Source: Castanea sativa (lineage: Eukaryota; Streptophyta; Magnoliopsida; Fagales; Fagaceae). From it: 64,000 nt of DNA. Below are positions 46,925 through 59,698 of this stretch, in pieces. The first letter of the stretch is position 1. Each line of letters begins with the position of its first letter. The notes below the pieces were generated by a model. The model saw nothing but the letters and a program-made list of their open reading frames with translations, was not told where the DNA came from and ran no database searches. The stretch lies in NCBI RefSeq assembly GCF_040712315.1, contig NC_134015.1, positions 50,189,964-50,253,963 on the forward strand, written 5' to 3'. The translations under genes and the position numbers were made by a program.

Positions 46925-48415
46925 ATGATTTTCGTCTGCTACGTTGTAACAAACTCAAGAAACCACATTCAATGTTTGGAGACAAGAAGAATAGCTTTTC
47001 TTAAAAAAGAAAAAACATAATCGCCACAACAAACTCAGTTTGACTTCTCCTTGTTTGGAATCTGAATTCCCTGCACATTATTGTGTTCCTTTCCAGATCT
47101 TTCCTCGTGGCTGCTGAGACTTGTCTGGTTCCAAAATTCATTCACACTTTTCCTCCATTCACTGTATTACTACAGTACAAAGAATTGATTTGGCGTTTTA
47201 CAAAAAAAGGTGAACAATGAGCCTTTTCATTTTTCTCTATGTGTTGGAATCTCCTCTATTGGTTTGAATTGGAATAGGGTTTTCTCTGTTAATGGGAAAT
47301 TGGACCGGTGGCTGACATGATTGTTTGGACAGTTTCTATATAAGTTTGAGTGAGAGTAGACCATACTCTCTTGTAGTCAGGTTGTGGGAAATCAATTTTA
47401 GGCCAAAAGTTTTGTCGTTAATTAATGACATATACACATGCTAATAAAGCAATTTAAAAATGTTGATAATGTGGAAAGCGAGGAAAATATTTGTAGAGAA
47501 AGTCTATAGACAAAAAAAAAAATTGTTAGAACTTTTCCTATCAGCTAATGTGACAGATTTTGTGCTAATAAGACTCTGAAATTATTTACTATTCAATTCA
47601 TAAATGTATAATTTAAATTATTTATGATGAACAAATTAATAATCTCCAATCATTTTAATATTTTGCATATATGGAGAGTATAAGGAGCCAATGTGATTTA
47701 AATATGAATTTGTTAAAAGAAAATATTTAATAGAAAATTATTAAGTGGTGTAACTTGAATCAAAGGAATATAGGAAAAATGTTAAATTTGTTGCACACTA
47801 ACTATTTCTATAGTTTTACACACCCTAAAAGGTAACCAAAACTATAATTTTAAGTCATCTTTTTAGTTGTTTTTTTAGATGTATAAAACTATGTAAAATA
47901 ATTTGTGTGTAGTGACGTCTCATCAAAAGTTGACCGGTATTACACTATTTATGTGTATAATAATCATATTATTCATATATCTAATCATTCACACAAATCT
48001 ATAAAACCTGAGTTTAGGCAACTTTCAAATTTCTATTGAATTAGTCAAGTAATATGGTGTATATTTCTACTTATTAATTATGATTGTATAGTGAATATGT
48101 TGCTTTTTCTTATCATACAACAAGTCTGATTAGTGAGCACTACCTAACAATAGTTTTTTTCCCCCTTATCAAATTACCCTCAAGTTATATTTTTGGTTTG
48201 ACTTTTGTTAGAATCACACCATTCAATAACTTTTCATTACATTGCATGAATGTTAATTATAACAAATCTACAATTGGATTATTTTGTCTCCTCGCTTGCA
48301 AACACCAAGATGATAAAGATTAATAATAACCATCCCCTCTATGAATTTATGAATTATATAATAAATTACATTCAATTAATATGAAACTTAACGTACGTAT
48401 TTGAATTGAAGGGCC
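46925..48415. other. Intergenic, no gene seen
   Basis: AT-rich throughout. A minor open frame at 48084-48323 has no recognisable similarity. Confidence 0.45.
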
Positions 48416-48775
48416 ATGTCCACTCTCAAAATCCATGAGAGGCTCAACTTCCATCTGTGCATGGTGGCTTCTAACATTATACCAACTATGAGCAAGCTTT
48501 GTCAAGGAAGATCACAGATGACTCATGTCCGCTCTGCCAACAAAGCCAAGGAAACGGTATGCACCTCTTTAAGGATTGTGACCATGCAAAAAGAATGATT
48601 TGCAAGTACGTGGTGTCTATACTCAGATATTCAAGGACAAGAAATTCAGAATTTGTGGAGGGGAACTCCTTTAAACTATGCAGCCAGCTCTGTGAATCAA
48701 ATTTGGAGAAAATGGATTTCCAAAAGGAAGAGCGAGACTTACATCAAGTGTTCCAGGTAAATAATGAGGGATAGA
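48416..48775 (+). pseudogene. LINE remnant: zinc-binding zf-RVT region
   Basis: A frame with TLKIHERLNFHL and VASNIIPT is followed, after a frameshift near 48505-48520, by ITDDSCPLCQQSQGNGMHLF and KDCDHAKRM. The 'L.I.ER...' segment, then CPLC and H-x-F-x-x-C, is the zinc-binding module downstream of RT in plant LINEs. The remainder of the polyprotein is missing. It is followed directly by a (CT)n microsatellite. Confidence 0.75.
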
Positions 48776-48776
48776 C

Positions 48777-48779
<3 letters not shown>

Positions 48780-48837
<58 letters not shown>
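48780..48837. repeat. (CT)29 microsatellite
   Basis: A pure CT dinucleotide run of about 58 bases. Confidence 0.97.
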
Positions 48838-48839
<2 letters not shown>

Positions 48840-49914
48840 AGGCTCCCACCCATTCTAGGTTCTCTTTCTCAGTCAATCACTTACTGTTATAGCCATGATT
48901 AGTGGCTCCATCTTCTGAACAAAATGTGCCACCGTTATATTTTTTTTGTCTGTCTTCTTCTTCCCAGACCAGCGGCTATGGAGGAAAATATCATCAATTG
49001 GGTGGCTATGGTGCCGTGTGAACGGAGTCGTTCTAGTAACGAAGTGGTGGGGCAATTGAGATTCGGATTGAGTTGTTAGAAATTTAATATTTAAATCGAA
49101 TAGAGAGAGAAAGAATGAGTTTGTTGGAGAGTATATCCAGAAAGACAGGTAAAATTTAAAAACACCTTTCTGGAAAACAATATCTAGTGAATGCTCTGCT
49201 TTAGAAAAAAATAAAAAGTAAAGAGAGCTTCACTCTCTTTTGGCAGGCAATACCAGCTAAGAAGCAGGCATACGTATAGTCAGAAAAGAGACCACAAACA
49301 CATTAATCCAACCCAGCCAACAAATCTATAGTACTTCAACTAATCCAAATCATATGGCACTTGCACAGCCTCTCCTAAATTCACAAGGGAAATTGAAATG
49401 ATCACGACCCAATCATGTTAAGGTTTAATCAACTAAATTCAGGTATCAGCAGTGGAAAAAACACAATTGTTTCTACTTTTAGCCATTACATGACCTCATC
49501 TGCCTTTACTTTCACTTACCGCGGCAAAAGGCAAAAGGCAAACGAAAAAAATGATTGCGTCCTCCTTGATTACCTCCGTAACATTTTATGCAGTGAATAT
49601 CAGCTCCAGTTGACAAATGAAAAGATATCAGCTCCAGTAGACAAACAAAAAGAAACAAAAAGAAACCAAACGCAATTAATAAAAATAGTAAAAAAATTAA
49701 AACTACATCTTAAATTTTCTGCAAGATCTATTAATATCATTTCACAGAGGAATTCTTTCCATGCAAAAATGTGAGACCTGATTCATAGGCCGCTTTCACA
49801 CCCAATTTGAGTAGGTACACAATATTCATTTCATGTAAAATACTCTCGATAATTGCTCCCCATAGCAAAAACGAACAGAGGATTCCAATCAATTTTGCTT
49901 TGAAACACTCACTG
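48838..49914. other. Intergenic and 3' flank of the SAM-domain gene
   Basis: No gene is seen. The right end should include the 3' UTR of the SAM-domain gene, whose stop is at 49915-49917. Poly(A) signals cannot be singled out in this A-rich DNA. Confidence 0.45.
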
Positions 49915-52900
49915 TCATGGTTGCCGTTTAGATCTAGGTGCAAGAGCAAGAAGAATCTTTTTTCTAGGCCCCTGCAATTCAAACATCCTTTATAAGAAAC
50001 ACACACAGAATGTGATGATGCCTATGACATGCAATAAAATATTCACACAACACAAAAACAGACACGAGTGAGGAACATTCATAGTCACCCAACTACTTGT
50101 CTGCTTCTCCCACTTTCCAGGCTACCATTCCTCTATGAGGAGAACCATATATGAACCCCCTCCCCCACTAATAATTACAATTGACTTTTAAATTTAATAA
50201 ATAATCTGAAGCAGAGGGAAGGGGGGTTTGGTAGGACTTGGGTCCAATAAGGCTTGAGCAACCCACAAAGAGAAGACATCAGAGCATCTGTTTTACATAG
50301 CATTTAAAAGTAAGGTGCAGGAAAAAATTGTATTGAAGAATTGTTTTATTACAGAACCAAAGCATCTGGAAACCGCACACACTTAGGAGACAAACAGAGA
50401 TCTTTACATTAAGATATAATCATTGCAGGACAACAGGCCATCACCAACATAGCTAGCAGAGTGGCTACTGACTAATGCTTCTAAACAACCAATCAGCTAT
50501 TCATTCTGCTTTTGATTCAAATTAGATTAGTTATGGAGATTCCTCTAGTTTCTTCGTGCATAGTGACTAGGCATTTGACACAATATAATGTCAAACACAT
50601 CATCTCAAACTTCATGTTCTTATGGCACCTATTAATACAAAAGCAGCTTGACGATGCATTTTATCTTTTCACTAAGGAAAGAGAAACATGGTACTACATA
50701 ATGTGAACTTAAAATGAAAATGAACAATGGTCAGGAGACAGATTCCAACTGGAATTGTCAGTGAATGCAGTGATCCCCTAACTACACTATCCCCCACATA
50801 TAATCTGATTTTGAGTAGCATATATATAGGCAGGAAGATTTTCAAGTTGGTCTCCATAACACCATATACAATGCAGATAACAATTGGATAATCTATACAT
50901 GCTTCTTCATTTGCTACTGAATTTTATGGTTCATTAAAATTTTGAAAATTAGAAAAGCAAAATATTATAGGTTGATTTTTATTTTTATTTAAAAAATAAA
51001 TAAACATATAAAAGCTGAGAAAGAACAGAACAGAAAAAATATACCATAGGGATCCCCAGTTCCTTGAGGTCATGTTCCCCCATCTGCTTCAATGCAGTCA
51101 TATCCACCTAGAAAATAAGTCAAATTTATCAATTATCATCTGAATTATAAAGTAAGCAGTAAAAGATTGATCTTTGTTCAATGCAGAATACTTCAAAACC
51201 TAATAAAACATTTGAGGTTTTGGTCATTCAATTTGAAATCCAATAGGAATTAAAAATTTCATATGATGATCATATGGCTACTGGCTACAGCACTTGCAAA
51301 TTAAATAAACATGATCTCATCCAATACAATGACTAGGAAACAACAACAATACAAAGATGCAAAGACAAATTTTAGAGGTCTTGGTGGTCCACCAAACATG
51401 CTCGATAAGCAACCTTTCATCATGCTTGAATTTCTGACGATCCCTCCACACCATTACCTATAATCTGAAGACTTCTCATTCATAACCATTTCCATGTGAC
51501 ATGATGTTCACTGGATATGTATCAAGACCTTATGAAATCACTGCATGATTTTACAGTTTTATCTAAACACAAATCAAGAAAGATTGTAACTTCTACCAAA
51601 TAGAGAGAAGGCAAAAGTATAAGAAATTAAGATTGTAGAAAACACAGATGAGTAGTGGCATGCTCAAACTGTAGGAATCAATTTTGAATTGTTAAAGCAT
51701 AGATCATATATCAGATCTTCACCACATCAATCCACAATTGAATGTATTCTCTATAATTAGCAAATAGGAACAAGTACGTACATCTAGAAATTTTTTTTCT
51801 TCTTATTTAACTTCATTTTACCTTTTTAGCAAATCAAATGTTCAAATAACCCACACCTAAAGCATTGATTACATTTGGTAGCATAAAAGATTAAGCACTT
51901 AAGCAGCCATAAAAGTAACTGTCCAGTGGAATTAAGCATATAGGTGTGTAACTGGGAGATTTTAGTAACTAAAAATCCTAAGCAAGCCAAATACCATTAA
52001 AATTTGAGTGCGGTGAGCCAAACCTAAATCATCCAACCTTTAATTCAAAAAGAACAAAACTACTAATAATATGATTTTTGAGACAAAGGTGGAAAAGAAG
52101 ACTATAGAGGCTATGTCAATTTAAGGAATGCTTGGATATGCACCTACAATGGGTGATTATATCTGACCCTGTATTCCATTGACAATGACAGGCTTTGAAA
52201 ATTAAGATTTTTCCAATGCTGGAGATACTTAAAACATGTAGAATATAAACAAAAAATCCAGTGATTTGTTGGAAAATTTTACTTAGATTAATTCAATGGA
52301 TTTTTTATCTTAGAAAAATGAAGGTAAGGCACAAAGTTGAGTTGGAAAAACCTTTGTTTTTTTTTTGGATGGGGGAGAAGAGGGAGGGGGGAGAGTGGAA
52401 TGAAGAGGCATATGCTTTTATACAGAGTTAAATACAATTGAACCAAGAAAATTACAAATAGCTAATAATATTCACAAAATTCAGTAAAAAATAAAGAGTG
52501 ATGTTTTTATGGATATCACGAACAACAACCAACAGCCAAGTATTTTCCTCTTTAAAAGGTAGGACCCATTTATTGGATCTTACTACTTTGAAATGATTTT
52601 TCATGTATTTCAAAGATTATTCCTCCCAAATTCTCATATTTAAAGAAGCAGGGGGCATGGGTAATGTGGTGTGCATTAATCACAAAAACAAATGAAGTAC
52701 AGTGAAACAATGTAAAAGAAATAAAGAAATATAATTAAAACCTAACATTATTTTTGTTGTTGGTTCCCATTGCATAGCATGGAGCTTTATATTATGGTGA
52801 AAATGGGTGACTTTCACTCTTTAAACAAAATTGTGCATGATTCAGGACATCAGAAAATTCTAGATATTTATCAAAGTAGGCAACCGAAGAACAAATAACA

Positions 52901-54882
52901 TACTTCCTCAGCCTTGAAAAGAATGACATATTTTCCCAATCCCAGTGACTGTAACAAGCCATCAACAGTTTGCTGTTCATCACCCTACATAACTCATCAA
53001 AAACAAAGGTTATCAATTAGCACACAAGTAAATTGCCTTTGTTTGAAAATGAATAGAAAAATATATTTAAAAAATAATAATAATACACTTTGTGGCATTT
53101 CATCCAAGAAACCGGGAGGTTGATAGAGTTCAACCACCTAGATTTCCATGATTTAGAAGTAGCTAAATAAGTAGTACCATATATGAACTCTTTTGTGCAA
53201 GGTTGGTCGGTGGTGGATGTGGTGGAGGAAGTTGTCCAAGAGGAGGTGGCACAGGCTTGGCAGGTATTGGAGGTACTGCAGGTTTTGCCATGAAAGGTGT
53301 GGTACTCATAGGTCCTGAAGTATCAAAAACTTCTTTGCTCATATACGGAACTGATCTTAAATCATGTGTCCTGTTCAAAGGCCTTCTATGTTGTTCTTCC
53401 ATGTTCCTAGGTGGGGAGTGGTCCCTAGAAGCACCCATACCAACACCTCTATCAGGCGATCTTTGTCTTAAATGATCCAACGTCCAAGTAGAATAAGAAC
53501 TTCTCACTGAGTCCATCCGAGGCAAATCATCTGCACTTCTTGTAGGGGGAATTCGCCCCAAGAAACCTGTGTCTTTTGGTTCGGGTGGGCGCTGCCTTGA
53601 ATCAACAATAGGTGCTGGGGGTCGAACTGCCTTTGACAGCTTCTCACGAAGGTCACCACGGTTCTGATCATCATCACTATGAGCTCGTCTAAATGCATTT
53701 TTTTGCATGAGTTTATATCGGAGGTCATCTCTACCAATGCGCACATCTTATTTTTTTTTAATGGAAGTTACATTAGTAACGGAAAACTAATACAGAATAA
53801 CAGAAATGTAATGATATTGCGATTGCTTCAGAATAAACTTACTACCATTCGAACCATTAGCACTCAAACTTGGTGAACTAATATCTGATCGTTGTCTGCA
53901 AATGGAAATTATAACCATAAGCCCTTTTGCAAGAAAATGGTTGAAAACACCATGCTCAAAAAAAAACCCCAAAACCTTTTCTAGCTCCATAACCCCGCTT
54001 ATAAAAATGCTAAAAAAATTTCAATTACCCTATACATGATATAATTCTTAAGCACCCAAATGAATTAAGGACTTATTGAAATTTTTTTATTGGTAAGTTA
54101 CACATGAACCCAGTAGGTTTTGAACCCACGACCTACACCCGTCATTACATTATAATATGAATTAGAGCTCACTGGCGAGTGCATATTGAAAGTTCAAAAC
54201 ACATAAATAGCAAACAAGCGGAAAAGACTAGTAGCCATACGACTAGGTCACCACAACGAACTTAAAAAAGGGGAGAGCATGACACACCGTTTGTTGTTAA
54301 GTTCACTTCGATGCGACACAGAACTATCTGCATTACTTCCTAATCTATCTCTCACAGACCGCTTAGCCCCAGATGCAGGCGTAGAATCAGCATACGAAAC
54401 ACCCGATAATTGAGTAGCCCGCTTTACTACCTGTAAAAATTGATTGGCACCCAACAAGTCAATGCACTTATAGAACACCACCCTGAATAAAGTTATACCA
54501 TCCCAACTCCACAAAAAGTCGAAAACCTAACTTTCCCACTTAGGTTACCAGTAAAATAGAACAATTAATTTTTTTTTAAAATAATAATAATAATATCCAC
54601 AGCTCTATATTGCTTGTATTACCCAATAAAAAGAACTAGTTACACTAAGTTCAGTTGCAACAGCCTTAAATTAGGGTTTTTTTTTTCTTTTCATTTCATC
54701 ATTTTCTAGGAAACCAAACAGAGAGTTAAGCAATAATAATGTTCTTCCATTCAATTAAAATGAAATAAATTTTTTTAAAAAAAACCCTAGAATGAGGAAA
54801 TAAAACCCTAATAGAGAGATTGAGAAACCTGGCCACTACGCCCAAGAGTGATGGTGACTCGGCCACCACGAGCTTCGGCCAT
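49915..54882 (-). CDS. SAM (sterile alpha motif) domain protein, seven exons, 339 aa
   Basis: Exons on the minus strand are 54829-54882, 54288-54430, 53843-53895, 53178-53746, 52904-52984, 51045-51107 and 49915-49971. All have GT...AG introns and the phases close to give 1020 bases (339 residues). It starts MAEARGGRVTITLGRSGQ, followed by a long polar, arginine-rich, probably disordered region (SVRDRLGSN, VRIGRDDLRYKLM, LGRIPPTRSADDLP, SYSTWTLDHLR) and a proline-rich PPHPPP stretch. The C-terminal SAM domain (about residues 274-333) has TVDGLLQSLGLGKYVILFKA, LKQMGEHDLKELGIPMGPRK and KILLAL. It matches a conserved plant SAM-protein family (Arabidopsis At3g07170-like, from memory); molecular function is unknown. 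SAM domains usually mediate oligomerisation or partner binding. The introns hold transposon pieces. Confidence 0.94.
54076..54185 (-). mobile_element. Possible SINE in intron 2 of the SAM gene
   Basis: On the minus strand, CCAGTGAGCTCTAATTC (A-box-like) is followed by GTCGTGGGTTCAAAACC (B-box-like) and a body ending near ACTTACCAATAAAAAAATT. No target duplication was seen, so ends are approximate. Confidence 0.5.
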
Positions 54883-55162
54883 ACTCAGAATCCGAAACCC
54901 TAGTTTCAATCAATCAGCTACTCTGGCTCCTCCAAATCCAATACGTATCGAATCGAACAGTTTCGCGAAGCATCCCCGACTTTTGACCCAACCACACAGA
55001 AACCCTAATTTTCTCGCTCTCTCTCACTGTAAACCCAAATATTATTTTGGCTTTGCTCAGAAAATATTGCACTTCCTTGATTTTCTGGGTTTTTTTTTTT
55101 TGGGTTCAGAAAATTCGAAAATTTTCGAACTGGGTTTTTGATTTTTGAGGAAATGGGAATAT

Positions 55163-55189
55163 TGGAGAGAGAGAGAGAGAGAGAGAGAT
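55163..55189 (-). promoter_or_regulatory. CT-rich (Y-patch-like) tract upstream of the SAM gene
   Basis: A GA run on the plus strand reads as (CT)n on the coding strand about 290 bases before the ATG. Such tracts are common in TATA-less plant core promoters. The start site itself is not visible. Confidence 0.35.
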
Positions 55190-56477
55190 TATTGGGTGGA
55201 AATGAGAACAGGGAAAGCTGGAAGTACGCCCTGTTGGTAGGGATATGTGTGATGTGATTGTCTGAATGGGATTTGATCAGATTGAATAAGGGACGTTTGA
55301 TTAACATTTAACGGACTGTTCTGTGGCACTTCCTTTTATAAAGGGATTTGCATTTGCTTTGTAATAAAGAGAATTATTAGGTTCATATAAATGGAATGGA
55401 TGAATCTCTCCAAAAAATAAAAAAATAAAAAATAAAATAAAATGGAATGGATGAATAAGGCCAGTTTGGTAGAGGATTCTGAGTAATGTTATTTGTAATT
55501 TTTTGAAATACGTGTGAGTGAAAAAATGTGTAAAAATGCGTATAATGTTATTTAACAACTGAAAATGTGTGTTTAAGATGCTCTACCAAACGAGGCCTAA
55601 AATAGAAAAGAAATGAAATATATAGTTTTTTTTTTTGTGAGAGTTTATAAAAAAATTGAAAATAAAAAAGATATATAGTAGTTTTTTTTTAAAAAAGAAT
55701 GAAGTTGGTATTTCAATTATGTTTCATATATCACCTTTTGTATTTCATTTTATGCTATACTAAATCATTATGTGCCATATGTCTACTTTTCTCTTTTTTC
55801 AATTTTAGTTATTTTATAAGGAAGAAAATTATTATTAGCAAATAATAAAATAGAACACAAAAACTGGAATTAAGGATTTCTCTTTTGAGTCTTTTTATTC
55901 ATTATTTTTTTTTTATTGAAACTAATTTTCTTTTAGAAGAATTGAAACTAAAAAATTAAATAGACTCAACATAAGAGGGCCTCAAACTTTCAAGCCATTT
56001 GAATAGCAAGTAAATAAATTTTTTTGAGTAGAATGTGGATAAGTAGGTTAATCCAAACCCAATTCATCACTGTACTAAATTAGCTTAGGTCAATTAGTAA
56101 CAACTTGACACGATAAGTAGGTCATGCTCTTCTAGTATAAAAATTAAAAACATGTAAAATTTCCATAGATTTCACTTCCCTCCATCTCCTTCCATTCTAA
56201 ACAAACCCTTATGTCTCATATCCTTACACCTATCTTTCCTTCAACTTATGTCTCATATCCTTACACCTATCTTTCCTTCAACTCCCATTTCATGTTGTAG
56301 TATCCACTGATTATAAAAAAATGTTGTAGTTTTGACATTCCATTTGTTTCAATGGAAAACTTTATGTGAAGATAGTTTTATGCATTTTCCTATATTTCGT
56401 AGTACCTAGAAAAAAAATGAGTCAAAGGAAAACTATCTATTAACTTACCTTGTTTAGTTTGACATAAGATAAAGTTA
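55190..56477. other. Intergenic; one MITE, a short tandem duplication
   Basis: Upstream flank of the SAM gene. TATGTCTCATATCCTTACACC is tandemly repeated at about 56210-56280 (35-base unit). No gene is seen. Confidence 0.5.
55459..55597. mobile_element. Tourist-like MITE, family member 3
   Basis: Ends GGCCAGTTTGGTAGAGGAT and GCTCTACCAAACGAGGCC are near-perfect inverted repeats flanked by TAA at 55456-55458 and 55598-55600. The 139-base interior has ATACGTGTGAGTGAAAAAAT and TGCGTATAATGTTATTTAAC, matching members 1 and 2. It lies about 580 bases upstream of the SAM gene ATG. Confidence 0.85.
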
Positions 56478-57789
56478 GAGCCCGTTTAGATGAGGGTGTT
56501 TTTGGATCATATCACTCAATTTTCATAACTAAGTTCTCAAAACATGTGTGTCTCACAAAAAAATTCTTATTTGGCTTGGTTTTCAACCCTTGTTTCCATC
56601 ACTTAAAACTCAAAATTTTGAGTTAGAGTGATGGAAATAGGAAACAACAAATGGGTGTTTTCAAAAACTGAGATAGGAAACTCAATGGCACCAACGTAAA
56701 TATTCAGACTTTGTGGGGCCCAAGCTTGTGTGTTGTCATGTCAGTTCAAAGCTTGTTACCGTTGCAAATTTGGGCGAAGACCATTTCTCTCTTTTTCACT
56801 TCCCTTTCTCTGTTTTCTCTCACATTTCATTACTCCAACCAAATCCCAACAAACCCGTTCCAAAATCACCCAAATCCCAAATAACCCAACACCGCCAAAC
56901 CCAGCTCCGCCAACAACCACCGTGAAATTGAAACTCAACCATCGCCAAAACACCAAAATCAACCCACAAAACCAACCGCCGATCCACACCACCGAAACAC
57001 AAAACCAGCCCCAATTGATTTAACCCAGCCCTAACCAATTCAAGCCACGCCTCTACCACTCTCCATATCGACCACCACTGGAATTGAGACGCAAGAACTA
57101 AGACCAAAAAACAATTGAAACCCAAAAACCCAATCTCAAACCTGATCTCCACCGTGACCCATAACTCGATCTCCACCGTGACTTAAACTAGATCTCCATC
57201 GTGAAACCCAGCCAACACCCAAATGACCACCACTAAGACCCATCATCACCAATCTGAACCTAACAACCACTGAAACAACCCACCACTTTAAACCCAATAA
57301 CCACCTATTCAAACCAACCAAAAACAGTTGAGAAAGAAACAGAGAAGAGAGAGAAAAAATCTTCTATCAGATTAAAGAAGGGAGAGACAAAGAAAGCTGA
57401 GAAAGAAACAAAGAAGAATGAGAAAAAAAAATCAAATATAAAGTGAAGAGGGGCGAGACAGAGAAAGAGAGATAGACAAAGAATTTTGATAAAAAAGAGG
57501 GAGAGCCAGAGAAATGAAAAGGTGAGAGGATGCCATAGTGGGAGAAGTAAAGCAGAAGAAGATTTTTTGCTAATGAGATACAGGTAGCAACAGTAAGCAA
57601 CATTGGGTAGTGTTAGTGGGTGGGGTCCACGATTTTGGCAAAAAGTTGTAGAGATATGTAACTGAGTTATGAGTCAAAACAAGTGTTTTGCAATTTTTAA
57701 GTGAATGTGAGGTTTGAATAGGGAGCTATGAGTTTTGGGTTTGAGTCATGAGTTTTGAAAATTGAGCTATCTCTAAACCAAACGAGCTC
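56478..57789. mobile_element. PIF/Harbinger-like element, 1.3 kb, non-autonomous
   Basis: Inverted ends GAGCCCGTTT and AAACGAGCTC (57780-57789) are flanked by TTA at 56475-56477 and 57790-57792. Subterminal regions repeat TGAGTTTT/AAAACTCA motifs in opposite orientations. The interior (about 56820-57320) is strikingly rich in AACC and CCACC on the plus strand. Its open frames in several phases are low-complexity and not believed to be proteins. Confidence 0.7.
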
Positions 57790-57792
57790 TTA

Positions 57793-58385
57793 TTTTCAGC
57801 TAAGATTTCATGGAAAATAACTTTATCTCATGCAAAACTAAATAAGGAAAACAACTCAATTCCATACAAAATTAAATAAAGAAAGTCAAGAGATAGTTTT
57901 CTAACATATTTTAAAGTTGATAACAAACATAAGAAAATGATATAGTTTTTAAGAATTTTTTTTGAGAAATTATTCATTTTTTAGAAAATATTAATGCTAA
58001 AACAAACAGAGAACATATTCCCATCCCTTGCATCATTTTCCCCTTAATTGAGTTCGTTTCCTTAACTTCCTTTAAAATAAAATTAAATTCTTAAGACTAT
58101 CTTTTAATAGGTATTGGTTGAATTATAACCTATAAGACTTTTGGTGACTACAAAATTCTTTTGAGTGAACATCATCATCATCATCATTATTATTAGTAGA
58201 TGATATTCTTCTTAATCTTTTGTTGCTGTCTTTTTTAGATTTGGCCATGATCACTTGAAGGATTAAGTATAGTTCTCTACTTCAAAACGTTTATATATCA
58301 GTCCTATTACCATTAATAAAACAAAGCATGTACTCCAAAAACAAAAAACAAAAAACAAAAAACAAAGCATATACAATGCCTTGAC
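57793..58385. other. Intergenic, no gene seen
   Basis: AT-rich, with a short (CAT)n tract near 58171 and an (AAAAAAC)n tract near 58336-58362. Confidence 0.45.
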
Positions 58386-58957
58386 TAGGGGTGTGCAGCC
58401 AACCCGCAAAAACCGACCCGACCCAACTTGCCAGGTTAGGTTGGTTTTTAGGGCTTAGTTGGTTGGGTTGGGTTGGGTTACAAAATATTTTTTGATAGTG
58501 GGTCGGTTTGGGTTTGGGTTTGGGTCATAAAATTTCAAACCCGCAAACTTGACCCAACTCACCCATATATTTAATATATATTTAAAATATATTATATAAT
58601 TAATAAATTTTTAAAAATAACTAGCTCTTCTTATCCTATATAAAAGCCAATTAATTCACACAAACTCTAGTAAATTACTATTGTTGTTTAGTCATTAGTA
58701 TTGTTTGTTTTTAAGGAGTTATGCTAATCTTTGAGTTTTTTAAATTTATTTATATTTTTTTTACTCAATTTAATAATAATAATAAGAATAATAATAATAA
58801 TTTATCCAACCCATGGGTTCAACCCAACCCAACTCAACCCGGCTCATGTGAATTGGGTTGAGTTGGACTTATATGATGGGTTGGGTTGGGTTGAATTTTT
58901 TTTGACTTACCATGATTGGGTTAAAATATGCCCTTAACCCAACCATGAACATTCCTA
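58386..58957. mobile_element. hAT-like MITE with GGGTT-rich arms
   Basis: It starts TAGGGGTGTGCAGCC and ends CATGAACATTCCTA, which are inverted. Flanks GCCTTGAC and GACTTGAC form a 7/8 target duplication. Both arms contain runs of GGTTGGGTT / AACCCAACCC in opposite orientation around an AT-rich core, so the element can fold back. No coding capacity. Confidence 0.75.
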
Positions 58958-59522
58958 GACTTGACCTGGGCCATTGTAATAGTTATTCTTATTCTTATTC
59001 ACGAGGGTCCAGTGATCAAAGAACAATAGGACATCAGCACATAAAGAAGAAGAATAGGACATGACAAATATAGCCCAATGGGCCAACCCACCACCATCAT
59101 GAGTAAAATATTCACGAGGGTCAAAATATGATTTCGATCCAAAAATTATGTGCGAGAATGTAATTTAAAGATCATTAGTGTGAGAAATGTTCATTTCGTT
59201 CTTGTATGATCGATTCAATTTAATCCTTCAAGTGTAAAAATGTACTATCAATATCACTTTTTTGGCGTACCATTGCTATGAGAATTGAGAACTATACTTG
59301 TTATTAGTTTGGTAACTATATTGACATGCCACATTAGCTTTCAGCTGACCTTAAAAAATTAAAACATATGAAGATTACTCTGCATCCTTTATGCAGTGTT
59401 TATGGCTAAGCAATTAGGTCTCAGATATGTTATTTTTGAAGAAGATGCACTAAATATCATCAATGCAAAGCAGGAAACCATTCGGCAGCATCAACTAGCT
59501 AGTCCATTTAATTAGTTTGTTG
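58958..59522. other. Intergenic, no gene seen
   Basis: Includes a TTATTC repeat near 58983 and a possible weak retroelement remnant near 59395-59520; nothing convincing. Confidence 0.4.
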
Positions 59523-59536
59523 GAATTTCATTTTTG

Positions 59537-59698
59537 AGAGAGTTTCAACTTATGGTGTCTGCTCCTAATGATAGCTCTTTAGTCTTTATCATCAGACCAA
59601 GACACCAATCAGTTTTTTGTGTGGGTGGGGATTGAACCTCAGATCTCTTATACAACCATCAGAGATTTTACCAGTTGAGCTAACTGGTACTCACGTTA
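59537..59698 (-). mobile_element. tRNA-derived SINE with 14-bp target duplication
   Basis: On the minus strand it has ACCAGTTAGCTCAACTGG (A box), GAGGTTCAATCCCC (B box), AAAAAACTGATTGGTGTCTT and a GTTGAAACTCTC end. GAATTTCATTTTTG occurs exactly on both sides (59523-59536 and 59699-59712). It is the best-preserved SINE in the window and defines the family also seen at 38416 and 44968. Confidence 0.92.

Noticed and set aside
56713..57176. Overlapping open frames on both strands (70-118 codons)
   Set aside because: They arise from stop-poor AACC/CCACC composition inside a non-autonomous element; several phases are open at once and none shows a domain.
58430..58530. GGTTGGGTTGGG runs resembling telomeric repeats
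   Set aside because: Plant telomere repeat is TTTAGGG; this is GGGTT(G/T)-type filler in both arms of a hAT-like MITE.
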